NCBI RefSeq assembly: GCF_009617875.1
Contig: NZ_BLAV01000001.1
Location: 2,542,001 to 2,606,000 of the forward strand
Length of the DNA: 64,000 bases
From: Prolixibacter sp. NT017
GTDB lineage: Bacteria > Bacteroidota > Bacteroidia > Bacteroidales > Prolixibacteraceae
Direction: 5' to 3'
Both the position numbers and the translations under genes were made by a program. Shown here piece by piece: positions 1 through 9,388 of the stretch. The first letter of the stretch is position 1. Every line of letters begins with the position of its first letter. Below the pieces are notes generated by a model. It searched no databases, was not told where the DNA came from, and saw only the letters and a program-made list of their open reading frames with translations.

Positions 1-1666
1 ACATGGTGAAATCCAAATCATCGTTGATCGTCCAATTATAATTTGCTGTTAACAGTGAATTAACGGTCGCAGAAGTTACACCGTAATTGTCCATGTTACC
101 ATCCTTGCCTTTACTGCCATAGCCGAAAATATCCTGATAATGGGTGGTATAAGAGTCTGTTCCAAGTTGATATTTAACATCCAGCCTCATATTGGAGGCT
201 AAGTCAGCGTTAAAATCGACATATCCATTTCCAAAGAAACGCTCAGTTTTTTCATTGAACGTATTATTCTTTGCGATCCAGTAAGGATTGTCAAAAGTCA
301 TCGAACGATAGTAAATCTGAGTATAAGGGTCTCCGGGCACATGGTATGGCTATCCCTTCAAATTGTAACTTGCCGGAGCTGAAAGTACACCCGCCAATGA
401 AGCATCATTTGCGCCAGACAGTTTATCAATATTGTCTTTTGAATAGTTACCATTGAAGCCGACCTTAAAATTTTTATTCAATGTTCTGTCAGCACTAAGT
501 TTGCCATTCCACCGGGTCATACCAGTATTCAACGCAATACCCGTTTGATCCGTTTGACTGAGCCCTATCGCAAAATGACCGCTTTTAGTGGCCTGACTTA
601 CACTAACGTTGTTAGTTGTAGAGTAAGCCTTTTGGTAATAATCTTTCCAGTTATTATAGACCTTAGGGGCTACCCATGGATCCATATTAGCTGTATTCAA
701 CTGAGGAACGTAAAATAAGCCGGGATGTCCATTACTATTTCCACCGTAAGTTGGATCATCCGGTAAGGCTGAAATCTTCGGCCCCCATGACATTGACTGA
801 TTTGGCACATACTGACCATAACTACCCTGAGCATAGGTCGTTTGATAATCTGGATTACGGGATACAACCGAAATATTACTATTATGAGAAATATTCACCA
901 CCGGCTTGCCAATTTTATTATCGGCGCCACTCTTGGTCGTAATAATTATGACACCGTTCGATGCGCGAATACCGTAAAGTGCAGCCGCCGCCTGACCTTT
1001 CAAAACGTTAATACTCGCAATATCAGCAGGGTTAATGTCAACTGCCCGGTTCGAAATGTCAGCACCCGTAACACCATTACCAGTTGAATAGTCCGCGGTT
1101 GATTCGATAGGCATACCGTCTACGACATAAAGAGGAGCGTTATTACCAGTAAATGAACGAGCCCCCCTAATTGTAATTTGCGAAGATGCTCCAGGCATAC
1201 CACTGGAAGGTTTAATATCGATCCCTGCCACTTTCCCTTGTAAGGCGGTAGCAAAATCTGAGTTCCCGGTACGATCAATATCATCTTTAGAAACAGCCTG
1301 CACGGAATACCCTAAAGCCTTTTTGTCTTTTTTAATACCCAGGGCCGTCACAACAACCTCTTTAACGCCAACAACATTGGGCTCCAATTTCACGTCAATT
1401 TTCGAACCTGAAATTGCAATCTCCTGTGTTTTCATTCCTACGAAAGAAAAGATTAAAGCTTTCGCATCCTGAGGAACACGAAGAGTAAAATGGCCATCAA
1501 TATCGGTAATAGTACCCATCGTAGTACCCTTTACCGATACAGAAACGCCAGGAATTGAACTTCCATCATCTGCGGAAGTTACTGTTCCTGTAATTTCCCT
1601 GGTCTGCGCAAAAACTGACTGCAAACCAATCGCTAAAATTACAAGAAGCAAACCTAAGTTTTTCAT
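1..1666 (-). pseudogene. SusC/RagA-type TonB-dependent receptor, 5' part, interrupted by an in-frame TAG
   Basis: Outer-membrane TonB-dependent receptor of the SusC/RagA type, which imports glycans or peptides together with a SusD-type lipoprotein. Seen: a signal peptide ending near residue 20 (VFAQ), a carboxypeptidase-regulatory-like domain at about 23-100 (ITGTVTSADDG, FSFVGMKTQEI), then the plug domain with ITIRGARSF and YVVDGMPIES. The frame runs from the ATG at 1666 to a TAG at 350-352 (after NLKG, residue 438). It then continues in the same frame to base 1 without another stop (PYHVPGDPYTQIYYR and on), with ordinary SusC-like sequence. This points to one nonsense codon rather than a frameshift. 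SusC proteins are usually about 1000 residues, so more than half lies beyond the window edge and no SusD gene is visible. A sequencing error or suppressed stop is possible. Family sure; pseudogene status likely. Confidence 0.8.
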
Positions 1667-2156
1667 AGATTAAATTTTTAGATTAATAAAACAAATACCC
1701 ATAGCAGCCTCACACCAAGCCACTATAAGATTCACTTTAAATTACATACCAACCCTAATAAATTTGGAAGTAGGGCAACAATCACACACAATAAACTTAA
1801 TACAATAAGTATTATAATCCTTTGGCATTTTTTCACCAGAGGAACAAAAATAAAAAGAATTTAAAACAAACCACGGTCTTTCCTATCCACACCTGTAATC
1901 ATAAATTTGATTTTTTTGATAATCGCAAGTATGTTCATATGATAAAACCTTGGTTTAAGTATTTTTAACGCTTTTATTTCAAATCGTTTACAAAAAGAGT
2001 TTTTCAGCTCTATCTTCTTTCACTACAAACAGCCCAACCCAATGTGCTTCAATATCGACCGTCGAAAGTTTACAGTTTGGTAACATAAATTAACACTTAT
2101 GCGGTAAGGCATAGATGACAGCTCAAACTGTAATTTCCCTTAAAACCTCAGTAGGT
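1667..2156. other. Intergenic region upstream of the SusC-like gene
   Basis: About 490 bases of AT-rich DNA between the SusC-like start and the end of ftcD. It must hold the promoter of the receptor gene, but I found no clear TAnnTTTG box on the minus strand. A short hairpin at 2143-2158 (AAACCT/AGGTTT) overlaps the ftcD stop codon and may be a weak terminator. No coding sequence is seen. Confidence 0.5.
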
Positions 2157-3845
2157 TTAACTCATTCTTGTTTCGACCATGCTGACGATCTCCTTCTCCA
2201 TGGCAACAGCCTGGTTGGCTATCTCATCCCCCCTCGCCAGCAACTCTTTCTTTTTGCTTTCGTCGGTTAACCCGGAAGCATTGATTCGCACATTCATCCA
2301 GGCGCCAAGCACAGCCGAACGGGCACACAGTGCACCAACACCAGCGTCGGTAACCGAGTTAGGATTGCCTTTTTCTACCATGGCACGAATAACATCAAAC
2401 GAAGCCAGCGAGGTTTCCATGACCGAAAGCGGAACTTCCATCGCGTTAAGCGTTGCAGCCTGAATGGCTTCCGAACGTGCTGCTTTTTCTTCATCCGAAC
2501 CTTTCGGCATACCGAAAGCAGCCATAATATTATTGAAAGCCTGCGTATCTTCATCAACCAGTTTGAGCAGTCGCTCCTGAATCTCCATGCCTTTCTCTGC
2601 CCATTCGGAGAATTCTTCCCAGCGCTCATCCCAGCCACGTTTATGTGCCGAGAGGTTAGCCACCATGGTAGCCAATGACGCTCCCAAAGCACCGACATAC
2701 GCCGATACCGAACCGCCCCCCGGAGCAATACTTTCTGAAGCTGTCTCTTCAGCGAAGCCACGAGCCGTTAAATCAACCAGCTTCTTTTCTTCCTTATCAT
2801 CAAGCATGTACTCAATGATCTTCTTATCCGGATCAAACGGTTGAAGTTCGTCAAGTCCCAGCGATTTAACTGCAATCTTGATGATTTCCCTTTCCGGGAT
2901 ACCGATCGATCGATTTTGCTTTTGCAGGAAATATTTACCGGCATCGAGAATATATTTCAGCGGCATAATTCCCACCAGCTCCGATCCGGTCACCCTGATG
3001 CCACGTGACTCTGCACTTCGGCACACTTCATCAAATGCCACATGAACCGGTGTAACGGTTAAATCTGTTAGGTTCATTGAAATCTGGGCAATTCCATATT
3101 CTTCAATATACCATCCGATTGCCCGAACTTTTTTCAATGTTCCCGGAATACGCACCGGCTCGCCATTTTCATCTTTTACCATTTTTCCGGTTACGGGATT
3201 ACCTTCCCGCTTTACTCGTCCGGCTTCGCGAACATCGAAAGCAATGGCATTGGCACGTCGCGTGGATGTCGTATTCAGGTTAATATTATAGGCAACAAGG
3301 AAATTGCGGGCGCCGATGGCAATAGCACCAGTCTTTGGAACAAACGTTGCAGGACCGAAGTCAGGTTTCCATTCAGGGCGTTTCAACTTGTCACGCAAAG
3401 CCTCGTATTCTCCCGAACGGCAGAATGCCAAACTTTTTCGTTCTTCAGTGAACGCAGCAAATTCATAGGCATAAACCGGGATTCCCAGCTCATCTCCTAC
3501 TCGTTTACCCAGTTGATGGGCATATTCAATTGTCTCTTCCATCGATATTCCCGCTACGGGTACCAACGGACAAACATCGGTAGCACCAAAGCGCGGGTGC
3601 TCACCGGAATGTTTCGACATATCGATTAGTTCGGCAGCTTTTTTAATGGCTTGAAAGGCCGCTTCAATGACCAGTTCAGGCTCTCCTACAAATGTGACAA
3701 CGGTACGGTTGGTGGCATGTCCCGGATCAACATCCAGCAACTTCACTCCTTTTACCAACTCAATTGTATCCGTAATTTTTTTGATAACAGACAAATTACG
3801 TCCCTCTGAAAAATTGGGAACGCATTCGATAATCCGCTTTGTCAT
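2157..3845 (-). CDS. ftcD: Glutamate formimidoyltransferase / formiminotetrahydrofolate cyclodeaminase (bifunctional)
   Basis: Transfers the formimino group of N-formimino-glutamate to tetrahydrofolate and then deaminates it to methenyl-THF, the last steps of the folate-linked histidine degradation route. Seen: the N-terminal formiminotransferase domain begins IIECVPNFSEG (residues 5-15) with LLDVDPGHATNRTVVTF following. The C-terminal cyclodeaminase domain has the typical PGGGSVSAYVGALGASLA stretch near residue 375. At 562 residues the length fits the fused two-domain form. It lies 80 bases downstream of hutI on the same strand, so they are probably one operon. Histidase and urocanase are not in this window. 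An inverted repeat TGTGAAT-N9-ATTCACA sits in the gap (3890-3912). Confidence 0.95.
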   Translation of the reverse strand: MTKRIIECVPNFSEGRNLSVIKKITDTIELVKGVKLLDVDPGHATNRTVVTFVGEPELVIEAAFQAIKKAAELIDMSKHSGEHPRFGATDVCPLVPVAGISMEETIEYAHQLGKRVGDELGIPVYAYEFAAFTEERKSLAFCRSGEYEALRDKLKRPEWKPDFGPATFVPKTGAIAIGARNFLVAYNINLNTTSTRRANAIAFDVREAGRVKREGNPVTGKMVKDENGEPVRIPGTLKKVRAIGWYIEEYGIAQISMNLTDLTVTPVHVAFDEVCRSAESRGIRVTGSELVGIMPLKYILDAGKYFLQKQNRSIGIPEREIIKIAVKSLGLDELQPFDPDKKIIEYMLDDKEEKKLVDLTARGFAEETASESIAPGGGSVSAYVGALGASLATMVANLSAHKRGWDERWEEFSEWAEKGMEIQERLLKLVDEDTQAFNNIMAAFGMPKGSDEEKAARSEAIQAATLNAMEVPLSVMETSLASFDVIRAMVEKGNPNSVTDAGVGALCARSAVLGAWMNVRINASGLTDESKKKELLARGDEIANQAVAMEKEIVSMVETRMS

Positions 3846-3889
3846 AGAACTCTCATTTTTTTAGGCACTACAAAATAGAGGTGTTTAAT

Positions 3890-3912
3890 TGTGAATACTA
3901 TGATAATTCACA
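3890..3912. repeat. Inverted repeat between hutI and ftcD
   Basis: Perfect 7-base arms TGTGAAT (3890-3896) and ATTCACA (3906-3912) with a 9-base spacer, in the 80-base gap between hutI and ftcD. There is no T-run, so it is not a classical terminator. It could be an mRNA processing hairpin or a regulator site; the spacing does not fit the Crp form TGTGA-N6-TCACA. Confidence 0.35.
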
Positions 3913-3925
3913 TCTTTCTCGTGCA

Positions 3926-5176
3926 TCATTGTATCTCTCCTCTTAGGATTACCGTCTCGATGAGTTCGGAATTATAAGCGTACGGAAAGTATTGATATGA
4001 AGGAATTTCCCTTGTAATGAAAACATTGGCCGCTTTACCACGGGCGATACTTCCATAGCCGTCGCTAATGCCCATAGCATAGGCGGAATTGATTGTGGTA
4101 GCGTTAATTACCTCTTCCGGAAGCATCTTGTAACGGATGCATCCCAGTGACTGCATGAATTTCATGTCGCCGGAAGGGGAAGAACCTGGATTAAAATCGG
4201 TAGCCAATGCTACCGGAAGTCCTGAGTCTATGAGCTTTCGGGCCGGCGAAAGCGGCAAGTCGAGGAAAAAGGCAGCCCCGGGCAAAATGGTAGGCATGGT
4301 ATGCGAATGTTTAAGAACATTTATTTCATCGTCCCCCAAATATTCGAGGTGATCGACCGAAAGTGCCTTGTTTTTCACTCCAACCTGTACCCCACCGGTA
4401 AGGCCTAATTCGTTAGCATGTATTTTGGGTAAAAGACCATATTCCGCTCCGGCTTCCAGTATTCTTTCAGTATCGGCTACCGAGAAAAAACCGGTGTCGC
4501 AGAATACGTCGATGTAGTCAGCCAGCTCTTCTTCCGCTATGCGTGGCAACATTTCATTGATGATCTGGTCGACATAAACGGATGCATTATCCCGGTATTC
4601 CATTGGAATGGAATGTGCCCCCAGAAAGGTTGATTTGATGGCCAAGGGTGTAGATTCTTTTAGACGCCTGATAACACGCAGCATTTTGATTTCGTCCTCC
4701 GGGTTCAAACCGTACCCACTCTTAATTTCAACGGCTCCGGTACCTTTATATATAATCTCTGATATTCTCCCAAGAGCTGAAGCGCAAAGTTCTTCTTCAC
4801 TCATTTCGTGCAAACGGCGGGCTGAGTTCAGAATGCCACCGCCTCTCCGCGCGATCTCTTCATATGAAAGACCTTTTATCTTATCGACAAATTCCTGCTC
4901 ACGGCTGGCCGGATAAACCAAATGCGTGTGCGAATCACAGAAAGACGGAAAGACCGTCCTCCCGGTACAATCAATCTCCATCAACACATCATAATTATCC
5001 AGATCGTGAGTGCTCAACTCATCCATCGGACCAAAATCAACAATCATCTCATCTCGCATCAAAAGAAAAGCATCCTTAATGGTATGGATCTTTGCCATAT
5101 CTTTTCCGGCAACCCAGAGTTTGGGTTCTTCTTCTACCTGCACCAGCTCTTTGATATTTACCAACAATATTTTCAT
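3926..5176 (-). CDS. hutI: Imidazolonepropionase
   Basis: Hydrolyses 4-imidazolone-5-propionate to N-formimino-glutamate, the third step of histidine degradation, in the cytoplasm. Seen: the amidohydrolase metal motif SHTHLVYP with H83 and H85, the later metal/substrate segments HANELGLTGG and SVDHLEYLG, and the conserved catalytic segment ATDFNPGSSPS near the C-terminus. The length of 416 residues is normal for the family. The product of this enzyme is the substrate of the downstream ftcD gene, which supports an operon. Start at the ATG at 5176; no better start upstream. Confidence 0.95.
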   Translation of the reverse strand: MKILLVNIKELVQVEEEPKLWVAGKDMAKIHTIKDAFLLMRDEMIVDFGPMDELSTHDLDNYDVLMEIDCTGRTVFPSFCDSHTHLVYPASREQEFVDKIKGLSYEEIARRGGGILNSARRLHEMSEEELCASALGRISEIIYKGTGAVEIKSGYGLNPEDEIKMLRVIRRLKESTPLAIKSTFLGAHSIPMEYRDNASVYVDQIINEMLPRIAEEELADYIDVFCDTGFFSVADTERILEAGAEYGLLPKIHANELGLTGGVQVGVKNKALSVDHLEYLGDDEINVLKHSHTMPTILPGAAFFLDLPLSPARKLIDSGLPVALATDFNPGSSPSGDMKFMQSLGCIRYKMLPEEVINATTINSAYAMGISDGYGSIARGKAANVFITREIPSYQYFPYAYNSELIETVILRGEIQ

Positions 5177-5674
5177 CTGCTAATTTTTTTAGCTCCCTGA
5201 AGATCCATCAACAAAATCGATATCTAATTGGGAGTTTTCCTTTTTACCAACTTTTCGTACCCGGAAAATCAATGGATCATGATACTCTTCCAACAGAATC
5301 CAGACTCAATCCGTGCATTGCATCTATACTTTTTTCAGTACCGACTCCATGACTTAATTTCTGAAACAAACGGGAATACCATCCCAGGTAGTAACAGAAT
5401 AAGTTTATTCAGGCCAGCCAATTTCATAAACTCCGTACTGTTTCGTCAGTACGAAAGTTTAATAGTAATAAATAAATTTAAGGAAATGCGTATAAAAAAT
5501 GAGACTTATCAGGCATAAAACTTTAATTTTTTTATCCCTTTAAAAATTCAACCTAACGTGAAACTAATTACAACAAAAACACTAATTATCAACACAGTTA
5601 CAGCTCAGATAAAATATATGATACTGAATTAGCACTCAATTGCTTATTTTTGACAACCGCTAAACCAATTGCTT
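5177..5674. other. Divergent intergenic region, hutI / permease
   Basis: About 500 bases between divergently transcribed hutI and the YfcC-type permease. A perfect -7 box of the Bacteroidota type, TATTTTTG, lies at 5645-5652, 22 bases before the permease ATG, but no good TTTG -33 partner is seen 19 bases upstream. No hutI-side promoter was recognised. No coding sequence is convincing here. Confidence 0.45.
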
Positions 5675-7270
5675 ATGATAAGAAAAGTACCGCATACCTA
5701 TGTCATTATTTTCCTCATCATTCTCTTTTCGGCCGCACTTACGTGGATTCTTCCCGGAGGTGAATTTGCCAGAGAAACCGTTACGGTTAACCACGTAGAA
5801 AGGGAAGTTATCGATAGTAGTTCCTTCCACTATGTCGATAAAACGCCGCAAACCTGGCAAGTGTTTTCCGCTTTTTTCAAAGGATTTGAGAATACCTCCA
5901 ACATCATCGTCTTCATATTAATTATTGGCGGTGCATTCTGGATTGTCAACGAAAGTAAAGCGATTGACATGGGGATCTACTCCTTTCTCCTTTTTGCCCG
6001 CAACCTGGAACACCATCGTTGGTTGCGAAAAATCGGTATTGATAATCTCATCTTCGTTTTAATCATGCTGATGTTTTCGGTATTTGGTGCTGTTTTCGGC
6101 ATGAGCGAAGAAACCATTGCATTTATCATCATTTTCGTGCCCCTTTCCATTTCTATGGGATATGATTCCATTGTCGGGGTATCGCTTTGCTTCGTGGCTG
6201 CAGGGCTTGGATTTGCCGGTGCCATTCTCAACCCGTTTACCATTGGAATTGCACAGGGACTGTCTAATCTTCCGCTGTTTTCCGGTATCGAATTTCGGTT
6301 ATTCAGCTGGGTCGTAATTAACCTGGTCGGCTTCATTTTCATCATCCGGTACGCCAGAAAAATTAAAAAAAATCCGACGAAATCACCCGTATACGAGGAT
6401 GATGCTTACTGGCGGGAAAGAGGAAACGCGCACATTGAAAACCTGAAATTTCACACACCCAAAATTGCCTGGTGGGTTTTTGGCTTGCTTTCTGTCATCA
6501 TGATATACACCGCTTTCCGTTATCCCATGACCGACCTGAATATCGGAAACAGCAAATATCCCATGCCCGCCATTCCAATTGCGACTTTTGCCTTCCTGGT
6601 AACAGGCATTCTTAGCCTGAGGAAGACAGTGCATTATTTCATTCTCACACTCTTGCTGTTCACCATTGTATTCCTGATCATTGGTGTCATGGGCTACAAC
6701 TGGTATGTGATGGAAATTGCGACCATTTTCATGGGATTGGGAGTTGCGTCGGGATTAGCAACCGGGAAAAACGGCAACGAAATTACCAAACTCTTCATCG
6801 AAGGTGCGAAAGATATTTTATCGGCAGCCATGGTTGTTGGACTTGCCGGAGGTATTATCGTTATTTTGAACGACGGCCATATCATCGATACGTTGCTCCA
6901 TTACATTGCCGAATCAATGAGCAATCTGGGCAAGGTTGCTTCGGTTGGCATGATGTACATCTTTCAAACCATGCTGAATATCATCATTCCATCGGGATCA
7001 GGCAAAGCAGCTTTAACCATGCCGATGATGTCGCAGTTTTCCGATTTGATTGGTGTTTCCCGGCAAGCAACGGTTATGGCTTTTCAGTTTGGGGACGGAT
7101 TTACCAACATGATTACTCCTACTTCCGGTATTCTGATTGCCGTGTTGGGAGTGGCGAAAATCCCTTACGAGAAATGGGTGAGATGGATTGCGCCTTTGAT
7201 GGCCATCCTGGTCCTAATCGGATTTCTGTTACTCATTCCTACAGTAACCATGAAACTAAACGGATTCTGA
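5675..7270 (+). CDS. YfcC/DcuC-type anaerobic C4-dicarboxylate-carrier family permease
   Basis: Multi-pass inner-membrane secondary transporter of the DcuC/YfcC family. Seen: about 12 hydrophobic segments over 531 residues, an N-terminal segment VIIFLIILFSAALTWILPGG typical of YfcC proteins, and family-like segments near the C-terminus (NIIIPSGSGKAALTMP; GDGFTNMITPTSG). The reading frame opens at a TTG at 5669, but the ATG at 5675 (MIRKVPHTYV) matches the family N-terminus and is chosen. The substrate cannot be read from the sequence. Divergence from the histidine degradation genes makes an amino acid, peptide or a degradation product reasonable (inference). A terminator follows at 7291. Confidence 0.85.
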   Translation: MIRKVPHTYVIIFLIILFSAALTWILPGGEFARETVTVNHVEREVIDSSSFHYVDKTPQTWQVFSAFFKGFENTSNIIVFILIIGGAFWIVNESKAIDMGIYSFLLFARNLEHHRWLRKIGIDNLIFVLIMLMFSVFGAVFGMSEETIAFIIIFVPLSISMGYDSIVGVSLCFVAAGLGFAGAILNPFTIGIAQGLSNLPLFSGIEFRLFSWVVINLVGFIFIIRYARKIKKNPTKSPVYEDDAYWRERGNAHIENLKFHTPKIAWWVFGLLSVIMIYTAFRYPMTDLNIGNSKYPMPAIPIATFAFLVTGILSLRKTVHYFILTLLLFTIVFLIIGVMGYNWYVMEIATIFMGLGVASGLATGKNGNEITKLFIEGAKDILSAAMVVGLAGGIIVILNDGHIIDTLLHYIAESMSNLGKVASVGMMYIFQTMLNIIIPSGSGKAALTMPMMSQFSDLIGVSRQATVMAFQFGDGFTNMITPTSGILIAVLGVAKIPYEKWVRWIAPLMAILVLIGFLLLIPTVTMKLNGF

Positions 7271-7290
7271 TAGAAATATTTACCAAAAGA

Positions 7291-7326
7291 AAAAGCCTGT
7301 CCTAAATGAGAACAGGCTTTTTTTAT
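7291..7326. terminator. Bidirectional terminator, permease / ferredoxin
   Basis: Stem AAAGCCTGT / ACAGGCTTT with an A-rich left side and a run of seven T on the right. It sits between the convergent permease (+) and ferredoxin (-) genes and can serve both strands. Confidence 0.8.
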
Positions 7327-7338
7327 GCTTTTTTGAGA

Positions 7339-7512
<174 letters not shown>

Positions 7513-7724
7513 TTAAATGGATTTTTATTGATAACATTTTAATAAGAGCAAATGTACAAAGTTTGACTAAAAAACAAATTCTCTACATGTGTTAATAACA
7601 TTTTTTGGGGAATTTTATAATCATTCCAAAAACGGCAGAAAACCATTACTTTCAGCTGGTTTTACTATTTTCGTTTTAGATTACGAAAAAACAACCTGTA
7701 GCCAACTTAAGCGAAACCCAACAA

Positions 7725-8552
7725 ATGGAAATATCCGGGAATATTCTAACCGCCTTTCTGCTTACGCTTTTTGCCGGTTTGTCAACCGGAATTGGTAGTG
7801 CAATCGCCTTTTTTACCAAGCGAACCAACACCAAACTATTAAGCGTGGCTCTCGGTTTCTCGGCAGGTGTGATGATTTACATCTCATTCATGGAGATTTT
7901 TCCACACGCCCAGGAAATCCTGATTGGTAAGCTCGGTAAGTGGCGGGGCCACTGGTACTCACTACTCGCCTTCTTTGGCGGCATGCTGCTGATTACCCTC
8001 ATCGATAAATTTATTCCCAGCTTCGAAAACCCTCACGAATTGAAAGCCGTGGAGGATATGGACGATAAGAGTAAGGCCATTGCTTTCCGGAAACTTTACC
8101 GGATGGGTATTATGACCGCGCTCGCCGTTGGTATCCACAATTTCCCGGAAGGCCTGGCCACATTTGCCTCGGCACTGCAAGATCCATCCATCGGAATCGC
8201 GATTGCCATTGCTATTGCCATTCATAACATCCCGGAAGGAATTGCCGTTTCTGTTCCTATTTACTACGCTACCGGGAACCGGAGAAAAGCGTTCTGGCTC
8301 TCTTTCCTGTCGGGAATATCGGAACCGGTAGGTGCGTTGTTGGGATATCTCTTGATTATGCCGTTCGTTACACCGGTAAATATGGATCTGATTTTCGCCT
8401 ATATTCTGGCTGGTGTCGCCGGGATTATGATTTTCATCTCTTTCGACGAATTGCTTCCCTCAGCCGAAGAATACGGCGAACATCATCTTTCGGTTTACGG
8501 CCTCATTGGCGGGATGGCGGTAATGGCACTCAGCCTGATGATACTTTCGTGA
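7725..8552 (+). CDS. zupT: ZIP-family divalent metal (zinc) transporter, ZupT-like
   Basis: Inner-membrane ZIP transporter that brings Zn2+ and other divalent metals into the cytoplasm. Seen: about eight hydrophobic segments over 275 residues and the ZIP signature in two adjacent helices: HNFPEGLATF near residue 139 and HNIPEGIAVS near residue 168, the metal-binding HNxPEG motifs of this family. An acidic loop (HELKAVEDMDDKSKA) separates the N- and C-terminal halves. It ends 7 bases before the convergent nth gene. A TTTTACTATTTTCG stretch upstream resembles a weak promoter. Confidence 0.9.
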   Translation: MEISGNILTAFLLTLFAGLSTGIGSAIAFFTKRTNTKLLSVALGFSAGVMIYISFMEIFPHAQEILIGKLGKWRGHWYSLLAFFGGMLLITLIDKFIPSFENPHELKAVEDMDDKSKAIAFRKLYRMGIMTALAVGIHNFPEGLATFASALQDPSIGIAIAIAIAIHNIPEGIAVSVPIYYATGNRRKAFWLSFLSGISEPVGALLGYLLIMPFVTPVNMDLIFAYILAGVAGIMIFISFDELLPSAEEYGEHHLSVYGLIGGMAVMALSLMILS

Positions 8553-8559
8553 AAAGAAA

Positions 8560-9213
8560 CTATGCCTCTTTCTTTTTCATCTGTTGCTGGTAATATTTGC
8601 AGTAAGGCGTCAATCCGCACTTCTCGCACTTGGGTTTGCGCGCCAGACAAATGTACCGTCCATGCAAAATCAGCCAGTGATGTGCGGTGGCGATCAAATC
8701 TTCGGGAATATATTTTATCAGCTGCTTTTCCGTTTCCAGCGGCGTTTTAGCGTTTGTACTTAATCCCAAACGGGCGGCTACACGAAAAACGTGGGTGTCA
8801 ACGGCCATCGCTGGTTTATTGTACACCACTGAAGCAATCACATTAGCCGTCTTCCTCCCTACGCCCGGCAGTTTAACCAACTCTTCCACCGTATCCGGAA
8901 TTTCGCTGTTGAACTTCTCCACCAGCATTTTCGCCATGCCCACCAAATGCTTGGCTTTGTTATTCGGGTAAGAACACGAACGGATGTATTCGAACACTTC
9001 ACCCGGCTCTACTTCGGCCAGTTTTTCCGGCGTAGGAAATCGCCGAAGCAGTTCCGGTGTGAGTTGGTTGACCCGTTTGTCAGTGCATTGAGCCGAAAGA
9101 ATAACGGCTACCAGCAATTCATACGGGTTGGTGTATTCCAGCTCTGTTTCAGCAATGGGCATCTCTTTTTGGAACCACTCGATAACGTGGGCAAAGCGTT
9201 CTTTTTTCTGCAT
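8560..9213 (-). CDS. nth: Endonuclease III (DNA glycosylase/AP lyase)
   Basis: Base-excision repair enzyme that removes oxidised pyrimidines and cleaves the abasic site. Seen: helix-hairpin-helix LPGVGRKTA with the catalytic lysine K121, catalytic aspartate D139 in VDTHVFRVAARLGL, and a C-terminal [4Fe-4S] ligand set C-x6-C-x2-C-x5-C at C189, C196, C199 and C205. All catalytic and cluster residues are present. The length of 217 residues is typical. It is convergent with zupT and divergent from the ABC-F gene, so it is probably transcribed alone. Confidence 0.97.
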   Translation of the reverse strand: MQKKERFAHVIEWFQKEMPIAETELEYTNPYELLVAVILSAQCTDKRVNQLTPELLRRFPTPEKLAEVEPGEVFEYIRSCSYPNNKAKHLVGMAKMLVEKFNSEIPDTVEELVKLPGVGRKTANVIASVVYNKPAMAVDTHVFRVAARLGLSTNAKTPLETEKQLIKYIPEDLIATAHHWLILHGRYICLARKPKCEKCGLTPYCKYYQQQMKKKEA

Positions 9214-9334
9214 GAGTTAATTCGTTTGCGGTAAAATTAATGGTTTCGCTTATGTAAATCATCATTCCAACTGAAAACAACCGGATTTTGTTCAGCGGCA
9301 CTTGATTTTCACGCCAAGGTGATAACACCAAACA

Positions 9335-9368
9335 TTTGTGGTTTTTCAGGTAATTCCTGCTATTTTTG
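9335..9368 (+). promoter_or_regulatory. Promoter of the ABC-F gene
   Basis: TTTG (9335-9338), 22-base spacer, then TATTTTTG (9361-9368), matching the Bacteroidota consensus TTTG / TAnnTTTG. Transcription would begin near 9375, about 14 bases before the ATG at 9389. Confidence 0.6.
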
Positions 9369-9388
9369 AGGGCTAAAACAGGGATTGC

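Noticed and set aside
350..352. TAG as pyrrolysine or other recoding
   Set aside because: No pyl genes or recoding signal are seen, and SusC receptors are not known to use it. A nonsense mutation is simpler.
3890..3912. Inverted repeat as a Crp site
   Set aside because: The spacing between TGTGA and TCACA is 13 bases rather than 6, so it does not fit Crp.
5228..5518. Open frame in the hutI-permease gap
   Set aside because: Unusual composition, no family features, and it overlaps the promoter region of both neighbours.
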